Shown: positions 46,750 through 56,171, counted from the stretch's first letter. The stretch is DNA of 64,000 bases from an uncultured Prevotellaceae bacterium (GCA_947167455.1 CAMVIB010000005.1:1-64000), one strand, 5' to 3'. Notes: a model not told the origin generated them from the letters alone. Made by a program: numbers and translations.

Positions 46750-49347
46750 TCAGCCGCAGCGGCTGGCACCGCAGTTTGTGCAGATGAGGCATCCTTCCTG
46801 ATAGACGAGGGTCTCCTGTCCGCAGTTGGGGCATTTCTGTCCGTGGGCCGCAGTGCCGTCGGAGATGTACTTCTTGAGCGCGCGTTCCACTCCGGCCTTC
46901 CAGGTGTTGATGGTCTCGCTCTGGAACGACAGCTGTCCCACGAGGCGAATGACGTGGTCGAGGGGCATGCGGTAGCGCAGCACTCCCGAGAGCAGCTTGG
47001 CGTAGTTCCAGTACTCGGGGTTGAATTTCTCCGAGAGTCCCTCTACGGTGGTCTTGTAGCCTCGCTTGTTCTCGAACTGGAAGTCGTAGCGTTTCGTGCC
47101 GTCGGCGTTGATCTGCTTGATGATGCGTCCCTTGGTGACGCTCTTGGGCAGCATGATGCCCTCCTCGTCGTCTTGCAGACCTGTGAAGATCTCGTATGGC
47201 CGTCCGTCGAGCAGTCCCACGAAAGCCACCCATTTCTCCTTGTTGTTCTGGAAGCGCACGACATCGCACTCCAGCACGTCGGGTCGTTTCTCCACCACCT
47301 CCGGCGGTCGGCATTCGGGCACCATCTTGGGTTCTGCGGTGTGGAGCTCCGGTGTGTCGTTCTGCTCTGCTGTATCGTTGTCCTTTTTCTCCTTTTTCTT
47401 GCTGATGCTGACGAGGACTCCGCTTCTGGAGCCGTCGCGGTAGATGGTGCATCCCTTGCATCCGCTTCGCCAGGCCTCCATATACAGGTCTCCTACGAGC
47501 TGCTCGTCAACGTTGTTGGGCAGGTTCACGGTGACGCTGATGCTGTGGTCCACCCATTTCTGTATGGCTCCCTGCATGCGTACCTTCATCAGCCAATCCA
47601 CGTCGTTGGCGGTGGCTTTGTAGTAGGGCGACTGCTCAATGAGCTCGTCGATTTCCTCCTGTGTGTAGCGCCGTTCGGTGTCGAGTCCGCAGACCTTCAT
47701 CCACGTGAGGAAGTGATGGTGATATACGATGTACTCCTCGAAAGCGTCGCCTACGTCGTCTGTGAAGTCGATGTGCACCTCCGGGTCGTTGGGGTTCACC
47801 TTGCGCCGACGCTTATATACGGGCATGAACACGGGTTCGATGCCGCTTGTTGTCTGCGTCATGAGCGATGTCGTTCCTGTCGGGGCTATAGTGAGGCATG
47901 CAATGTTGCGTCGTCCGTACTTGGTCATCTCCTCGTAGAGCTCCGGGTCAGCCTCTCGGATGCGTGCTATCATGGGGTTGTCCTGCTCGCGTTTGGAGTC
48001 GTAGATCTCGAATGCTCCTCGCTCGCGTGCCATCTCCACGCTGCTTCTGTAGGCTGTGAGGCACAGCGTCTTCTGCACTTCCACGGCGAAGTCGGTCGCC
48101 TCCTGTGTGCCGTAGCGCAGGCCGAGAGCCGCCAGCATGTCGCCTTCGGCGGTGATGCCCACGCCCGTGCGTCGTCCCATGCTGCTCTTGCGCAGTATCT
48201 TCTCCCATAGGTGTCGCTCGCTCTGCTTCACCTCCTCGCTCTGCGGGTCGGCGTTGATTTTCTCGAGTATGAGGTGTATCTTCTCCAGTTCGAGGTCTAT
48301 GATGTCGTCCATGATTCGCTGTGCGCATCTGACGTGTTTGCGGAAGAGGTCGAAGTCGAAGCGTGCGTTGCGTGTGAAGGGTTCCTGAACGTAGCTGTAG
48401 AGGTTGATAGCCAGCAGCCGGCATGAGTCGTAGGGGCACAGAGGTATCTCTCCGCAAGGGTTTGTGCTCACGGTGCGGAATCCGAGGTCAGCGTAGCAGT
48501 CGGGAATGCTCTCGCGCAGTATGGTGTCCCAGAACAGTACTCCCGGCTCGGCACTCTGCCATGCGTTGTGTACTATCTTGTGCCACAGTGCCTGAGCGTC
48601 AATCTCCTTGCTTACCATCGGCTTGTCGCTGTCGATGGGGAACTTCTGAGTATATGGCTGTGCCGATGCTGCGGCCTGCATGAAGGCATCGTCGATCTTC
48701 ACGCTGACGTTGGCACCTGTGACCTTTCCCTCCGTCATCTTGGCATCGATGAAAGCCTCGGCATCGGGGTGCTTGATAGACACAGAGAGCATTAGTGCTC
48801 CGCGTCGTCCGTCCTGTGCCACCTCTCGTGTGCTGTTGCTGTATCTCTCCATGAATGGCACGAGTCCTGTCGATGTCAGTGCCGAGTTCTTCACCGGCGA
48901 GCCTGCCGGTCTGAGGTGCGAGAGGTCGTGTCCCACGCCTCCGCGCCGCTTCATGAGCTGCACCTGTTCCTCGTCGATGCGTATGATGGCTCCGTAGGAG
49001 TCGGCATCACCGTCGAGTCCCACCACGAAGCAGTTTGAGAGCGACGCCACTTGGTAGTGGTTGCCGATGCCTGTCATGGGTGAGCCGGCAGGCACGATGT
49101 ACCTGAAATGGTCGAGCAGCTCAAAGACCTCCTGTGCCGACATGGGATTCTTGTACTTCCGCTCTATGCGTGCTATCTCCATGGCTATGCGCCAGTGCAT
49201 GTCTGCCGGGCTCTGCTCGTAGATGTTGCCTTGAGAGTCCTTCATGGCGTATTTGTTGACCCACACGCGTGCTGCCAGCTCGTCGCCATCGAAGTATTTC
49301 AGTGAGGCCTCAAAGGCTTTGTCGTAGGAATAAGTTTTGTTTTCCAC
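46750..49347 (-). CDS. nrdJ: Adenosylcobalamin-dependent (class II) ribonucleoside-diphosphate reductase
   Basis: NPCGEIPLCPYDSCRL, TIAPTGTTSLMTQTTSGIEPVFMPVYKRRRKV, C-terminal zinc-like CPNCGQETLVYQEGCLICTNCGASRCG. Probable GTG start at VENKTYSYDKAF; the ATG ORF extends to 49401. Confidence 0.93.
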   Translation of the reverse strand: MENKTYSYDKAFEASLKYFDGDELAARVWVNKYAMKDSQGNIYEQSPADMHWRIAMEIARIERKYKNPMSAQEVFELLDHFRYIVPAGSPMTGIGNHYQVASLSNCFVVGLDGDADSYGAIIRIDEEQVQLMKRRGGVGHDLSHLRPAGSPVKNSALTSTGLVPFMERYSNSTREVAQDGRRGALMLSVSIKHPDAEAFIDAKMTEGKVTGANVSVKIDDAFMQAAASAQPYTQKFPIDSDKPMVSKEIDAQALWHKIVHNAWQSAEPGVLFWDTILRESIPDCYADLGFRTVSTNPCGEIPLCPYDSCRLLAINLYSYVQEPFTRNARFDFDLFRKHVRCAQRIMDDIIDLELEKIHLILEKINADPQSEEVKQSERHLWEKILRKSSMGRRTGVGITAEGDMLAALGLRYGTQEATDFAVEVQKTLCLTAYRSSVEMARERGAFEIYDSKREQDNPMIARIREADPELYEEMTKYGRRNIACLTIAPTGTTSLMTQTTSGIEPVFMPVYKRRRKVNPNDPEVHIDFTDDVGDAFEEYIVYHHHFLTWMKVCGLDTERRYTQEEIDELIEQSPYYKATANDVDWLMKVRMQGAIQKWVDHSISVTVNLPNNVDEQLVGDLYMEAWRSGCKGCTIYRDGSRSGVLVSISKKKEKKDNDTAEQNDTPELHTAEPKMVPECRPPEVVEKRPDVLECDVVRFQNNKEKWVAFVGLLDGRPYEIFTGLQDDEEGIMLPKSVTKGRIIKQINADGTKRYDFQFENKRGYKTTVEGLSEKFNPEYWNYAKLLSGVLRYRMPLDHVIRLVGQLSFQSETINTWKAGVERALKKYISDGTAAHGQKCPNCGQETLVYQEGCLICTNCGASRCG

Positions 49348-49379
49348 TGTAGATATATGTGAGTTTTGTTTTGTCGTGA

Positions 49380-51506
49380 TTACTGCTTGACTTCCTGCCA
49401 CCTGAGTACGGCACCGTTCTTGCGTGCGGGGTCTGCCCCGGTGAAATCTGCGGAGTACGGGCTTCCTGTCGTGGGGCTCTTGCCGATGTATCGGTGGTTG
49501 CGCAGTGACATCAGCATGAACTCGTTGTCGAGATAGTCCTGGAAGAGGAACACCTCAGCTTTGGCCTCGTCGGTGGTGAGTCTGAGGTCGCCCGGCAGTC
49601 CGAGTCCTGCCGTCCACACGTATCTTCCGTCCTCGCACTTCAGCACTACGCGCCCGTTGCCACGGTCGAGCATCGTGAAGTGTGTGTTGGGCCTGTTGTC
49701 GCTCGCGTTGGTGTCGTGTACGAGTCCGTGTGGCAGAGCGCACATGGGTTGTCCCGTAGCGATGTTAATTATGCGTATCTTCTTGCCTAAGGGGATGTTG
49801 CCGCTGCGGTCAGCCCGAGGCTCCTCGACGGTGAAGTTGTCGAACTCGGCGTAGCCCCCCTGCCGTCCTGTGGTGTTGAAGGCGAATAGTGCGTGTCGCG
49901 AGCCTTGGAATGTGATGAGCTGGTATGTGAGCACCATCTCCCGTCCTGCTGGAAGGAATGCCTTGCCGTCGGTGCTGTAGAAGTACTGTGCGCGGTCGCG
50001 GTCGTACTCGCCGCACATACGGAGCCAGATTCGTCCGTCCTTCAGCGTCACGTGGGTGTCAACGGTGTCGTTGGTGGCCTGCTCGAACCAGCGCAGGGTG
50101 TATGTGTCCTTGTCCTTGGCATCGGTCCTACCGTCCTTGCTCTTCACGATGCCGAGCCATGAGCAAGGCACGTTGATGTTGCCGAGTCCGGCCACATCGC
50201 CGTCCTTCATGCCTTTGACGTTGAGCTCCACGGTGGCCTCAGAGATAGGTCCTATGACGCGCTGTGTTAGCGAGTTGCGTGCCCACATGAGTTGCTCTGC
50301 CGGCAGTGCCGTCAGGCGCAGACGTCCCTTGCGCAGGCTCCATTTTGTGTCGTCGGGGTTGTGGTTCCACTGCCAGATGCGTTGCAGCTGCTTGCCGTCG
50401 AAGTTGTCGCTGCGCTGGTAAGGTGCTGTCATGGGCGTGGGCTCTGTGCTGCCCGTGTTGGGCTTGAACCATGTGCGCGGTGCTCGTCCGAGGTTCCCCG
50501 GCAGTCCGAGCATAGGCCATCCCTCGACCCATGTGATTGGTGCGAGCGTCGTCGTGCGTCCTATGCTGTGGAAGTCCTGCATGAGCAGTGCCCACCACTG
50601 TCCGCTCTGGTCTTGGACGATGCCGCCCTGGTGAATGTTGCTGCAAGCCGTGGCGTTGACGTCAGGTTCGGGCAGTCCGAACTTCGTGCCGTCGTGTCCT
50701 ATGCGATACTGCTCTCCTCGTGGCACCTGCGTGAGTCCTGCTGCGTGGTAGCCGTAGTTCTCGTCGGCTGTGATGACACGTGTCTCGTAGGGACCCCAGA
50801 TGTTGTCGGCAATGGAGCAGAGCGTGCGTCCGTTGGGCATGTAGTCTGTCGAGATGAGCACGTATTTGCCGTCAATCTTATACATGTGGTGTCCTTCGCC
50901 AACGGCCGAACCGTTGGGTATGATGATTCGGTCTGTGCCCTCTATGGGTCCGCTCATGTCGGGTTGCAGCTCAGTGCAGTGCACCTCGCCGTAGCCATGT
51001 ATAGCATATATCTTGCCGTCGTCGTCGAAGAGCACGCTGAGGTCGTAGATGCGTCCCTTCATGTTGTGGTGCTGCCAAGGTCCGCGTATGTCTTTGGCGG
51101 TGTAGCACTGCAGCCCCTTGCCGTTGATGTTCGAGAAGATGTAGAACTGTCCGTTGGCGTAGCGTATGCATGGTGCCCAGATGCCTTGCCCGTAGATCTC
51201 CTTGTGGTTGCGCAGCGAGAAGGCGTCGTCGTCGAAGTCGAAGCGGTCGAAGCAGTAGCTGATGTTCTCCCAGTTGACGAGGTCGCGTGAGTGCAACACC
51301 ACGAGTCCCGGCACGCTGTGCATCGTAGTCCCAGCCAGATAGTAGTCATCGCCTACGCGCAGTATGTCAGGGTCTGAGAACTCGTCGTAGAAGAGAGGGT
51401 TTGTGTAGGTGCCGTTGCCATTGTCGGCTGTCCATGATGTCGGTGCCTGTGCGTTGACAATGAGTGCCGTTGCACAACAGCAGATGGCGGAAATGAAGCG
51501 TTTCAT
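49380..51506 (-). CDS. Glycoside hydrolase family 43 protein with C-terminal accessory domains
   Basis: NPLFYDEFSDPDILRVGDDYYLAGTTMHSVPGLVVLHSRDLVNWE (GH43), concanavalin-like region, C-terminal beta-trefoil-like segment. Start chosen at MKRFISAICCC; CAAAGGTA box at 51533-51540. Confidence 0.92.
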   Translation of the reverse strand: MKRFISAICCCATALIVNAQAPTSWTADNGNGTYTNPLFYDEFSDPDILRVGDDYYLAGTTMHSVPGLVVLHSRDLVNWENISYCFDRFDFDDDAFSLRNHKEIYGQGIWAPCIRYANGQFYIFSNINGKGLQCYTAKDIRGPWQHHNMKGRIYDLSVLFDDDGKIYAIHGYGEVHCTELQPDMSGPIEGTDRIIIPNGSAVGEGHHMYKIDGKYVLISTDYMPNGRTLCSIADNIWGPYETRVITADENYGYHAAGLTQVPRGEQYRIGHDGTKFGLPEPDVNATACSNIHQGGIVQDQSGQWWALLMQDFHSIGRTTTLAPITWVEGWPMLGLPGNLGRAPRTWFKPNTGSTEPTPMTAPYQRSDNFDGKQLQRIWQWNHNPDDTKWSLRKGRLRLTALPAEQLMWARNSLTQRVIGPISEATVELNVKGMKDGDVAGLGNINVPCSWLGIVKSKDGRTDAKDKDTYTLRWFEQATNDTVDTHVTLKDGRIWLRMCGEYDRDRAQYFYSTDGKAFLPAGREMVLTYQLITFQGSRHALFAFNTTGRQGGYAEFDNFTVEEPRADRSGNIPLGKKIRIINIATGQPMCALPHGLVHDTNASDNRPNTHFTMLDRGNGRVVLKCEDGRYVWTAGLGLPGDLRLTTDEAKAEVFLFQDYLDNEFMLMSLRNHRYIGKSPTTGSPYSADFTGADPARKNGAVLRWQEVKQ

Positions 51507-51532
51507 CGTGTTGCGGATTGATTTATGCGGCG

Positions 51533-51567
51533 CAAAGGTAGTGAAAAGAAAACAAATACTTGCAAAA
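51533..51567 (-). promoter_or_regulatory. Promoter for the GH43 gene (TTTGC...TACCTTTG)
   Basis: - strand reads TTTTGCaagtatttgttttcttttcacTACCTTTG, with about 21 nt between boxes. Confidence 0.6.
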
Positions 51568-51662
51568 TACTTAAAAAATCTTCGGTAAGATGACAATTCT
51601 TCTTGCCGTTGAGCCTATTGCGTCAAGAGGCATCTGTGAGTGCCATTAGTTGACGGGAAATA

Positions 51663-51776
51663 AGCCCCTAGGGGAGTTATGATACTCGCCTAGGCGAGTT
51701 ATGTAACTTCCCTAGGCGAGTTATGTAACTCCCCTAGGGGCTGTTGCCGTGTTTCCTGGGGGAGTTGTGCTTATGT
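51663..51776. repeat. Five tandem 22-bp units with CCTAGG palindromes; the block is also a large inverted repeat
   Basis: CCTAGG at 51667, 51689, 51711 and 51733 plus CCTGGG at 51755, all spaced exactly 22 bp. Ends agcccctaggggagtta / taactcccctaggggct. Confidence 0.95.
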
Positions 51777-51804
51777 TCTTTGTTTTAAGGTAATGTTCTC
51801 TGCG

Positions 51805-53904
51805 TCAGAATTTTACCCTTGCTCCGGCGAGCGCCACTATGCCCGGCTGCGGGATGTTGCCGAGGTCGTAGTATGTGTGGTTGGTGATGTTGGTGCCTTC
51901 CACCCACAGCTCGTAGTGTGGCCTTGTCCAGCGTATCTTGAGGTCGAGCGTAGCGTAAGGGCTGTAGCCCACGAGCTCGCCTGTCGATGTGGCATCTTCG
52001 TACTTGATGTACGCTCCCATGCGGTCCTGCCATCGCAGTGTCCATGTCGCGGTGAGTGTGTCCCAGATGCGGTGGTCGAGTGATGCCACGAACTTATGGC
52101 GCAGGTATTCCATGCTATAGTTTGACTTCCAGACGGCAACGTCGTCGCGTCGCTGCTGGTGTATGTAGGTGTATGATGCCTCCAGGCGCCTCACCCAGGC
52201 CCTTTCGCCGTTGAAGCGCAGTGCTGCCGTGGCCTGTGCTCCCATGTTGTCGAGGTCGAAGTTGGCACTGTGGAAGACATCGTCGGCCGTGTACATCACC
52301 CAGTCGATCATCTGTGTGCCGCGATGGTAGAAAGCCCGCACCTTGGCATCGAAGGCCAGTGCGTCTGTGCGCAGGGCATAGGTGACTCCGACCTGCATGC
52401 TGTGGCTCTCTTCGGCCTTGAGGCCGCTGTTGCCCTCGTGGGTCGGTGCCTTGTAGTAGAGGTCGGTGAATGTGGGCATCCGGAAGCCTTTGTTGTACGA
52501 TGCAAACAACTTCCATCCCTCTGCCGGCCTGTAGGCGATGTCCGCGCCGGGATAGAAGCGCAGTGCCGAGCTGGCGCCGTCGATAGACGCCTGCTGGTAG
52601 ATGGTGGAGTTGGCGAGCAGTCCTACTGACGCTGTGAAGCGTGGCAGCACGATGCTGTGTTCGACGTTGAACGAGAGGTTGGTGCGGTCGCAGCGCCGGC
52701 TGTAGCGCAGGTCTGTGCCGTGAATGTGTGGCTGTGAGCTCACGTTTGGAATGGGGTGTCCGAGGTTTGTGCTCACGATACCCTCCGTGCGTATCTCTCC
52801 GCCTATGGCGGTGCGTCCGGCTATCCAGTTGACGTCGAGGGTGATATGGCTTCCGGCGACATCGGTGCGGTGGAAGTTCTCGCCCTTCGCCGTGCCGCGT
52901 ATGAGTTGGAAGTTGTCGGTAGAGCGGTTCCAGTAGATTTCCGGCCGCAGTCGCACGCGTCCGTGTGTCGTGGCTCCTATGCTCACGAGATAGCGTCCGT
53001 TGCTCTCGAACTGGTCGGGGTAGGCTGCCGAGTAGAAGGTGTTGGCACCATAGTCCTTAGTGTTCCATCCCGCCTGCATGTCGAAGGTCACGGCTTCGGC
53101 CGGTGTCCATTCTCCGCGCATGAACATGTTGCCACGCTTGAAGTCGCTGTTGGCCGTAGCGCCGTCCGACCGCTGGTAGGCGCCTGAGAGCGAGAGCATC
53201 CCTTTGCCGTCCTTGGCGAAGGCCACGCGTGCATCGCCGCCGAAGGTGGCGTAGCTGCCGCCGTGTGCTCCTGCCTCCACGGCCCATGCCTTTTGGGTGT
53301 CGGGTTTCGTCTTCGTGACGATGTTGATAGCGCCGCCGAAAGCCGATGCGCCATATACGCGTGATGCAGCTCCCTCGAGCACCTCTATGCGTTCTATGTC
53401 GCTTAGGGCCACGGGGAAGTCGGCTGCCAGATGTCCTGTGTGGGGGGTGCTGATGTTGGTTCCGTTCAGCAGAAGTGTGATTTGGTCGAACGTGCCTCCA
53501 TCGATGCTGATGTCCGTCTGAATACCAAAGCCTCCGCGCTGACGGACATCCACGCCCGAGGCTAATTTCAGCAAGTCGTTGACGGTGTGCACCGCCGCCG
53601 CTTCAATCTGTTGTCTGGTGATGACGCCTACGATGCGTGCCGACTGCAACAGGGTCAGCGGCGCCATGCTTCCCGCCACGGTGACTTCGGCCATCTCTGT
53701 CTCGTCGGTCTTGGCATCGTCCTCGGGTTCGGCAATCTGTCTGGCCTCAACCTTTTCGATGCACACGCTGCCGAGCATCGACACGGCGAGCACGCCGATG
53801 CGCACGGGGCGCTTCAGGCTCGCGAAGATGCTCCAGCCGCCGCGCGAGAAATGTGTGAATGTCACGGTCTCGGGAGCTGTCCTTAATGTTTTCTTGTTGT
53901 ACAT
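51805..53904 (-). CDS. TonB-dependent receptor (BtuB/FepA-like) with extended N-terminus
   Basis: VTVAGSMAPLTLLQSARIVGVITRQQIEAAAVHTVNDLLKLASGVDVRQRGGFGIQTDISIDGGTFDQITLLLNGTNIS, SRVYGASAFGGAINIVTK. Start chosen at MYNKKTL because the longer ORF overlaps a terminator. Confidence 0.9.
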   Translation of the reverse strand: MYNKKTLRTAPETVTFTHFSRGGWSIFASLKRPVRIGVLAVSMLGSVCIEKVEARQIAEPEDDAKTDETEMAEVTVAGSMAPLTLLQSARIVGVITRQQIEAAAVHTVNDLLKLASGVDVRQRGGFGIQTDISIDGGTFDQITLLLNGTNISTPHTGHLAADFPVALSDIERIEVLEGAASRVYGASAFGGAINIVTKTKPDTQKAWAVEAGAHGGSYATFGGDARVAFAKDGKGMLSLSGAYQRSDGATANSDFKRGNMFMRGEWTPAEAVTFDMQAGWNTKDYGANTFYSAAYPDQFESNGRYLVSIGATTHGRVRLRPEIYWNRSTDNFQLIRGTAKGENFHRTDVAGSHITLDVNWIAGRTAIGGEIRTEGIVSTNLGHPIPNVSSQPHIHGTDLRYSRRCDRTNLSFNVEHSIVLPRFTASVGLLANSTIYQQASIDGASSALRFYPGADIAYRPAEGWKLFASYNKGFRMPTFTDLYYKAPTHEGNSGLKAEESHSMQVGVTYALRTDALAFDAKVRAFYHRGTQMIDWVMYTADDVFHSANFDLDNMGAQATAALRFNGERAWVRRLEASYTYIHQQRRDDVAVWKSNYSMEYLRHKFVASLDHRIWDTLTATWTLRWQDRMGAYIKYEDATSTGELVGYSPYATLDLKIRWTRPHYELWVEGTNITNHTYYDLGNIPQPGIVALAGARVKF

Positions 53905-53955
53905 AGATAAACTGTTAGTGAAGTTGATAAAAAAAGGGTTATTGCTGGGCGCACG

Positions 53956-53984
53956 CATGGGCGGGAGAGGCTCTCCCGCCCATG
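53956..53984 (-). terminator. Terminator 3' of GH97
   Basis: Stem catgggcgggagag / ctctcccgcccatg; CCCTTTTTTTATC follows further downstream on the - strand. Confidence 0.7.
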
Positions 53985-54004
53985 TGCACCGTTGCTTCGT
54001 GGTG

Positions 54005-56164
54005 TCAGAATATCACTGCTGCACACTGTGGCTGTATTGTCAGTGTGACGCGTCCGCGCTTGTCGGTCTTTAGTGCTGACTGCTGCGGCGTCTTGCCGTC
54101 CTTGCCGTCGTGGAGCAGGGTTGCCGTCTCGGCTTTGAAGCCGGCGAGCGATGAGAGGTCGATGTTCAGCGTCTTGGCCGTTGCCTCGGCATTCATTGCT
54201 GCGACATACCACTTCTGTCCGTGGCGTCGTGCCATGACGATGTACTTGCCCGGATAGCCGTCGATGAATCGCGTCTCGTCCCATGTCGTGGGCACCTGGC
54301 GCATGAAGTTGATTTCGAACTTAGGCTGCTCGGTGAGGTCGCGTGGTGTCAGTGCGAAGTTCTGTCCGCTGCTCTGGAAGGCAATAGCCGTTGCGAGCTC
54401 GAAGATGTCGGAGGTGCGTCGCGTGCTGCCTCCGTCGGCGTTGCGGTTGAGGCGTTTCTGAAGCACCGTGCCGCCATATTCCATCGATGCCACGGTGTTG
54501 CGCACGAAGGGGTGCAGGCAGGCATGTCGCGCCTCCATGTCGCAGAATCCCTGGCTGAAGACGAGGTTCTCTGATGCGAGCACGGCCTCTGAGCTGCAGT
54601 AGTTGGGGTACATGCGCTCCCATCCTCGTGGCAGCGTGCATCCGTGGAAGATGACTTGGATGCCGTAGTCGTTGGCATCGGAGAGGATGGCCTCGTAGAG
54701 GCGCATGGTCTCCTGCTTGTCGCCGGCGAAGAAATCCACCTTGATGCCTGCCACGCCGTGGTCGCGGAGCCAGCGCATCTCCTGTTTGCGAACGATGGGA
54801 TTGTGCATGCACTGGCGGGCGCACTGGGGTGCGTCGTTCCATCCGCCGTTGCTGTTGTACCACACCCAGGGGCGTACGCCCTTCTGCTTGCAGTAGGCGA
54901 AGAGTTTCTCCATGCCCTCGCGGCCAATGTTCTTATACCACCCTCCGTCGATGAGGCATCCCTCCCATCCGAGTTCTGCTGCGAGGTTGATGAATGCCAC
55001 CTGGTCGTCGTAGTTGATGCTGGCATCCTGCCAGATGATCCACGACCATGTGTTGCGCGAGCCCTGGTAGTCGGTGGATGGCTCGTAGAGTGGTTCTACT
55101 ACGTCCCAGGGGATGGTGGTCTCGACGATGGGTTTGAGCGAAGGTCCGAAGGTGAGGGTGCGCCAGGGGGTGAAGCCTGCAAAGTCGTCGTGGCCATTGG
55201 TTTTGCAGTTGCCCAGCCCGAGCTGTGCGCCAGTGCTGCCGAAGCCGTTGTTCTCACCCTCCATGGGGAAGGCTATGGTCATGAGGCCGTCGGGGGTGGC
55301 GTCGCTGAGGTGGCTGGCACAGTAGGCGGAGCTGACGCCGGTCTCGCTAATTAAAAGCCAGGAGGCCCCTCTCCCCGCTCCCCCCGTGGGGGGGAGGGCC
55401 GCCAAGCTGATGTCATCTTTTACACTAGAGGACAGGGAGTTCTCCCCCCCACGGGGGGAGCTAGAGAGGGGCTTTATCTTGAAGAGGCACGGGAATGTCC
55501 AGCCGTGGCCGTACTGCGAGCGAGTGGTGGCGGGCTGGTCCCAGATGTAGTTTTCTTCGTAGCTGGGCTTGGTGCGCTTCCAGCCTATCATGGGGTCGCT
55601 CTGCGGGCAGATGAAGGCTGTGGTGCCGTCGGGGAGGTCGAAACCGGAGGCTTCGCCCGTGACGACGATGGAACCGGTTTCGCCACTCTGCAAGAAGCGG
55701 TAGCGGTAGGCGACGTTGTTGTTGAAGACGCTGAACTGGACGGTCATCATCACTCCACTTTTTTGGGCTTGAGGCGTGGTGAGGACGAGGGCGAAGCTGT
55801 TCTCTTCGCTGTTAATCTGGCTCTGTTTGCCCTGGCGGAGGTGGTAGCTGTGGCGGATGGTGCCTTCATGACGGATTGCTTCTACGAGGGTGAGGTTGCG
55901 CGAGAAGTCGGCGACGTCGGTGTATACTCCGAGGGGCGAGGGGTCGATGACGGGCACGTCGAGGGTGTCGGCCGCCGCGCCGCGCTTTTTGGGCTTGACG
56001 AGCTGGCGGTAGCCGGCGGTGTAGGTGAGGCGTCCGTCGGCGAGGCACACGTTGAGGTAGGTCATGCCGTCGGGCGAGAGCACGCGATAGTCGGTCTGTG
56101 CTGACGCCGACGCTGCCGCTATGGCGGCGATGATGGTCAGTGATAGCTTTCTGATTGCTTGCAT
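54005..56164 (-). CDS. Glycoside hydrolase family 97 protein
   Basis: SPDGMTYLNVCLADGRLTYTAGYRQ, WSWIIWQDASINYDDQVAFINLAAELGWEGCLIDGGWY, GIKVDFFAGDKQETMRLYEAILSDANDYGIQVIFHGCTLPRGWERMYPN. Confidence 0.95.
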   Translation of the reverse strand: MQAIRKLSLTIIAAIAAASASAQTDYRVLSPDGMTYLNVCLADGRLTYTAGYRQLVKPKKRGAAADTLDVPVIDPSPLGVYTDVADFSRNLTLVEAIRHEGTIRHSYHLRQGKQSQINSEENSFALVLTTPQAQKSGVMMTVQFSVFNNNVAYRYRFLQSGETGSIVVTGEASGFDLPDGTTAFICPQSDPMIGWKRTKPSYEENYIWDQPATTRSQYGHGWTFPCLFKIKPLSSSPRGGENSLSSSVKDDISLAALPPTGGAGRGASWLLISETGVSSAYCASHLSDATPDGLMTIAFPMEGENNGFGSTGAQLGLGNCKTNGHDDFAGFTPWRTLTFGPSLKPIVETTIPWDVVEPLYEPSTDYQGSRNTWSWIIWQDASINYDDQVAFINLAAELGWEGCLIDGGWYKNIGREGMEKLFAYCKQKGVRPWVWYNSNGGWNDAPQCARQCMHNPIVRKQEMRWLRDHGVAGIKVDFFAGDKQETMRLYEAILSDANDYGIQVIFHGCTLPRGWERMYPNYCSSEAVLASENLVFSQGFCDMEARHACLHPFVRNTVASMEYGGTVLQKRLNRNADGGSTRRTSDIFELATAIAFQSSGQNFALTPRDLTEQPKFEINFMRQVPTTWDETRFIDGYPGKYIVMARRHGQKWYVAAMNAEATAKTLNIDLSSLAGFKAETATLLHDGKDGKTPQQSALKTDKRGRVTLTIQPQCAAVIF
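55366..55473. repeat. Palindromic GC-rich element inserted in frame in the GH97 gene
   Basis: Arms gcccctctccccgctccccccgtgggggggag (55366-55397) and ctcccccccacggggggagctagagaggggc (55443-55473) are near-perfect inverted repeats. 108 bp (36 codons), no stop in the GH97 frame. Confidence 0.93.
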
Positions 56165-56171
56165 AGTAGTG

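Noticed and set aside
46615-48210. 531-aa plus-strand ORF antisense to nrdJ
   Set aside because: No recognisable domain; nrdJ on the opposite strand is conserved along its length.
49348-49401. Cobalamin riboswitch or ATG-initiated extension of nrdJ
   Set aside because: No B12-box-like sequence seen, and the extra 18 residues (MAGSQAVITTKQNSHIST) overlap the GH43 stop and look non-conserved; GTG at 49347 fits better.
51663-51776. Possible CRISPR or integron attC array
   Set aside because: 22-bp units are directly adjacent with no spacers or cassettes and no integrase or cas gene.
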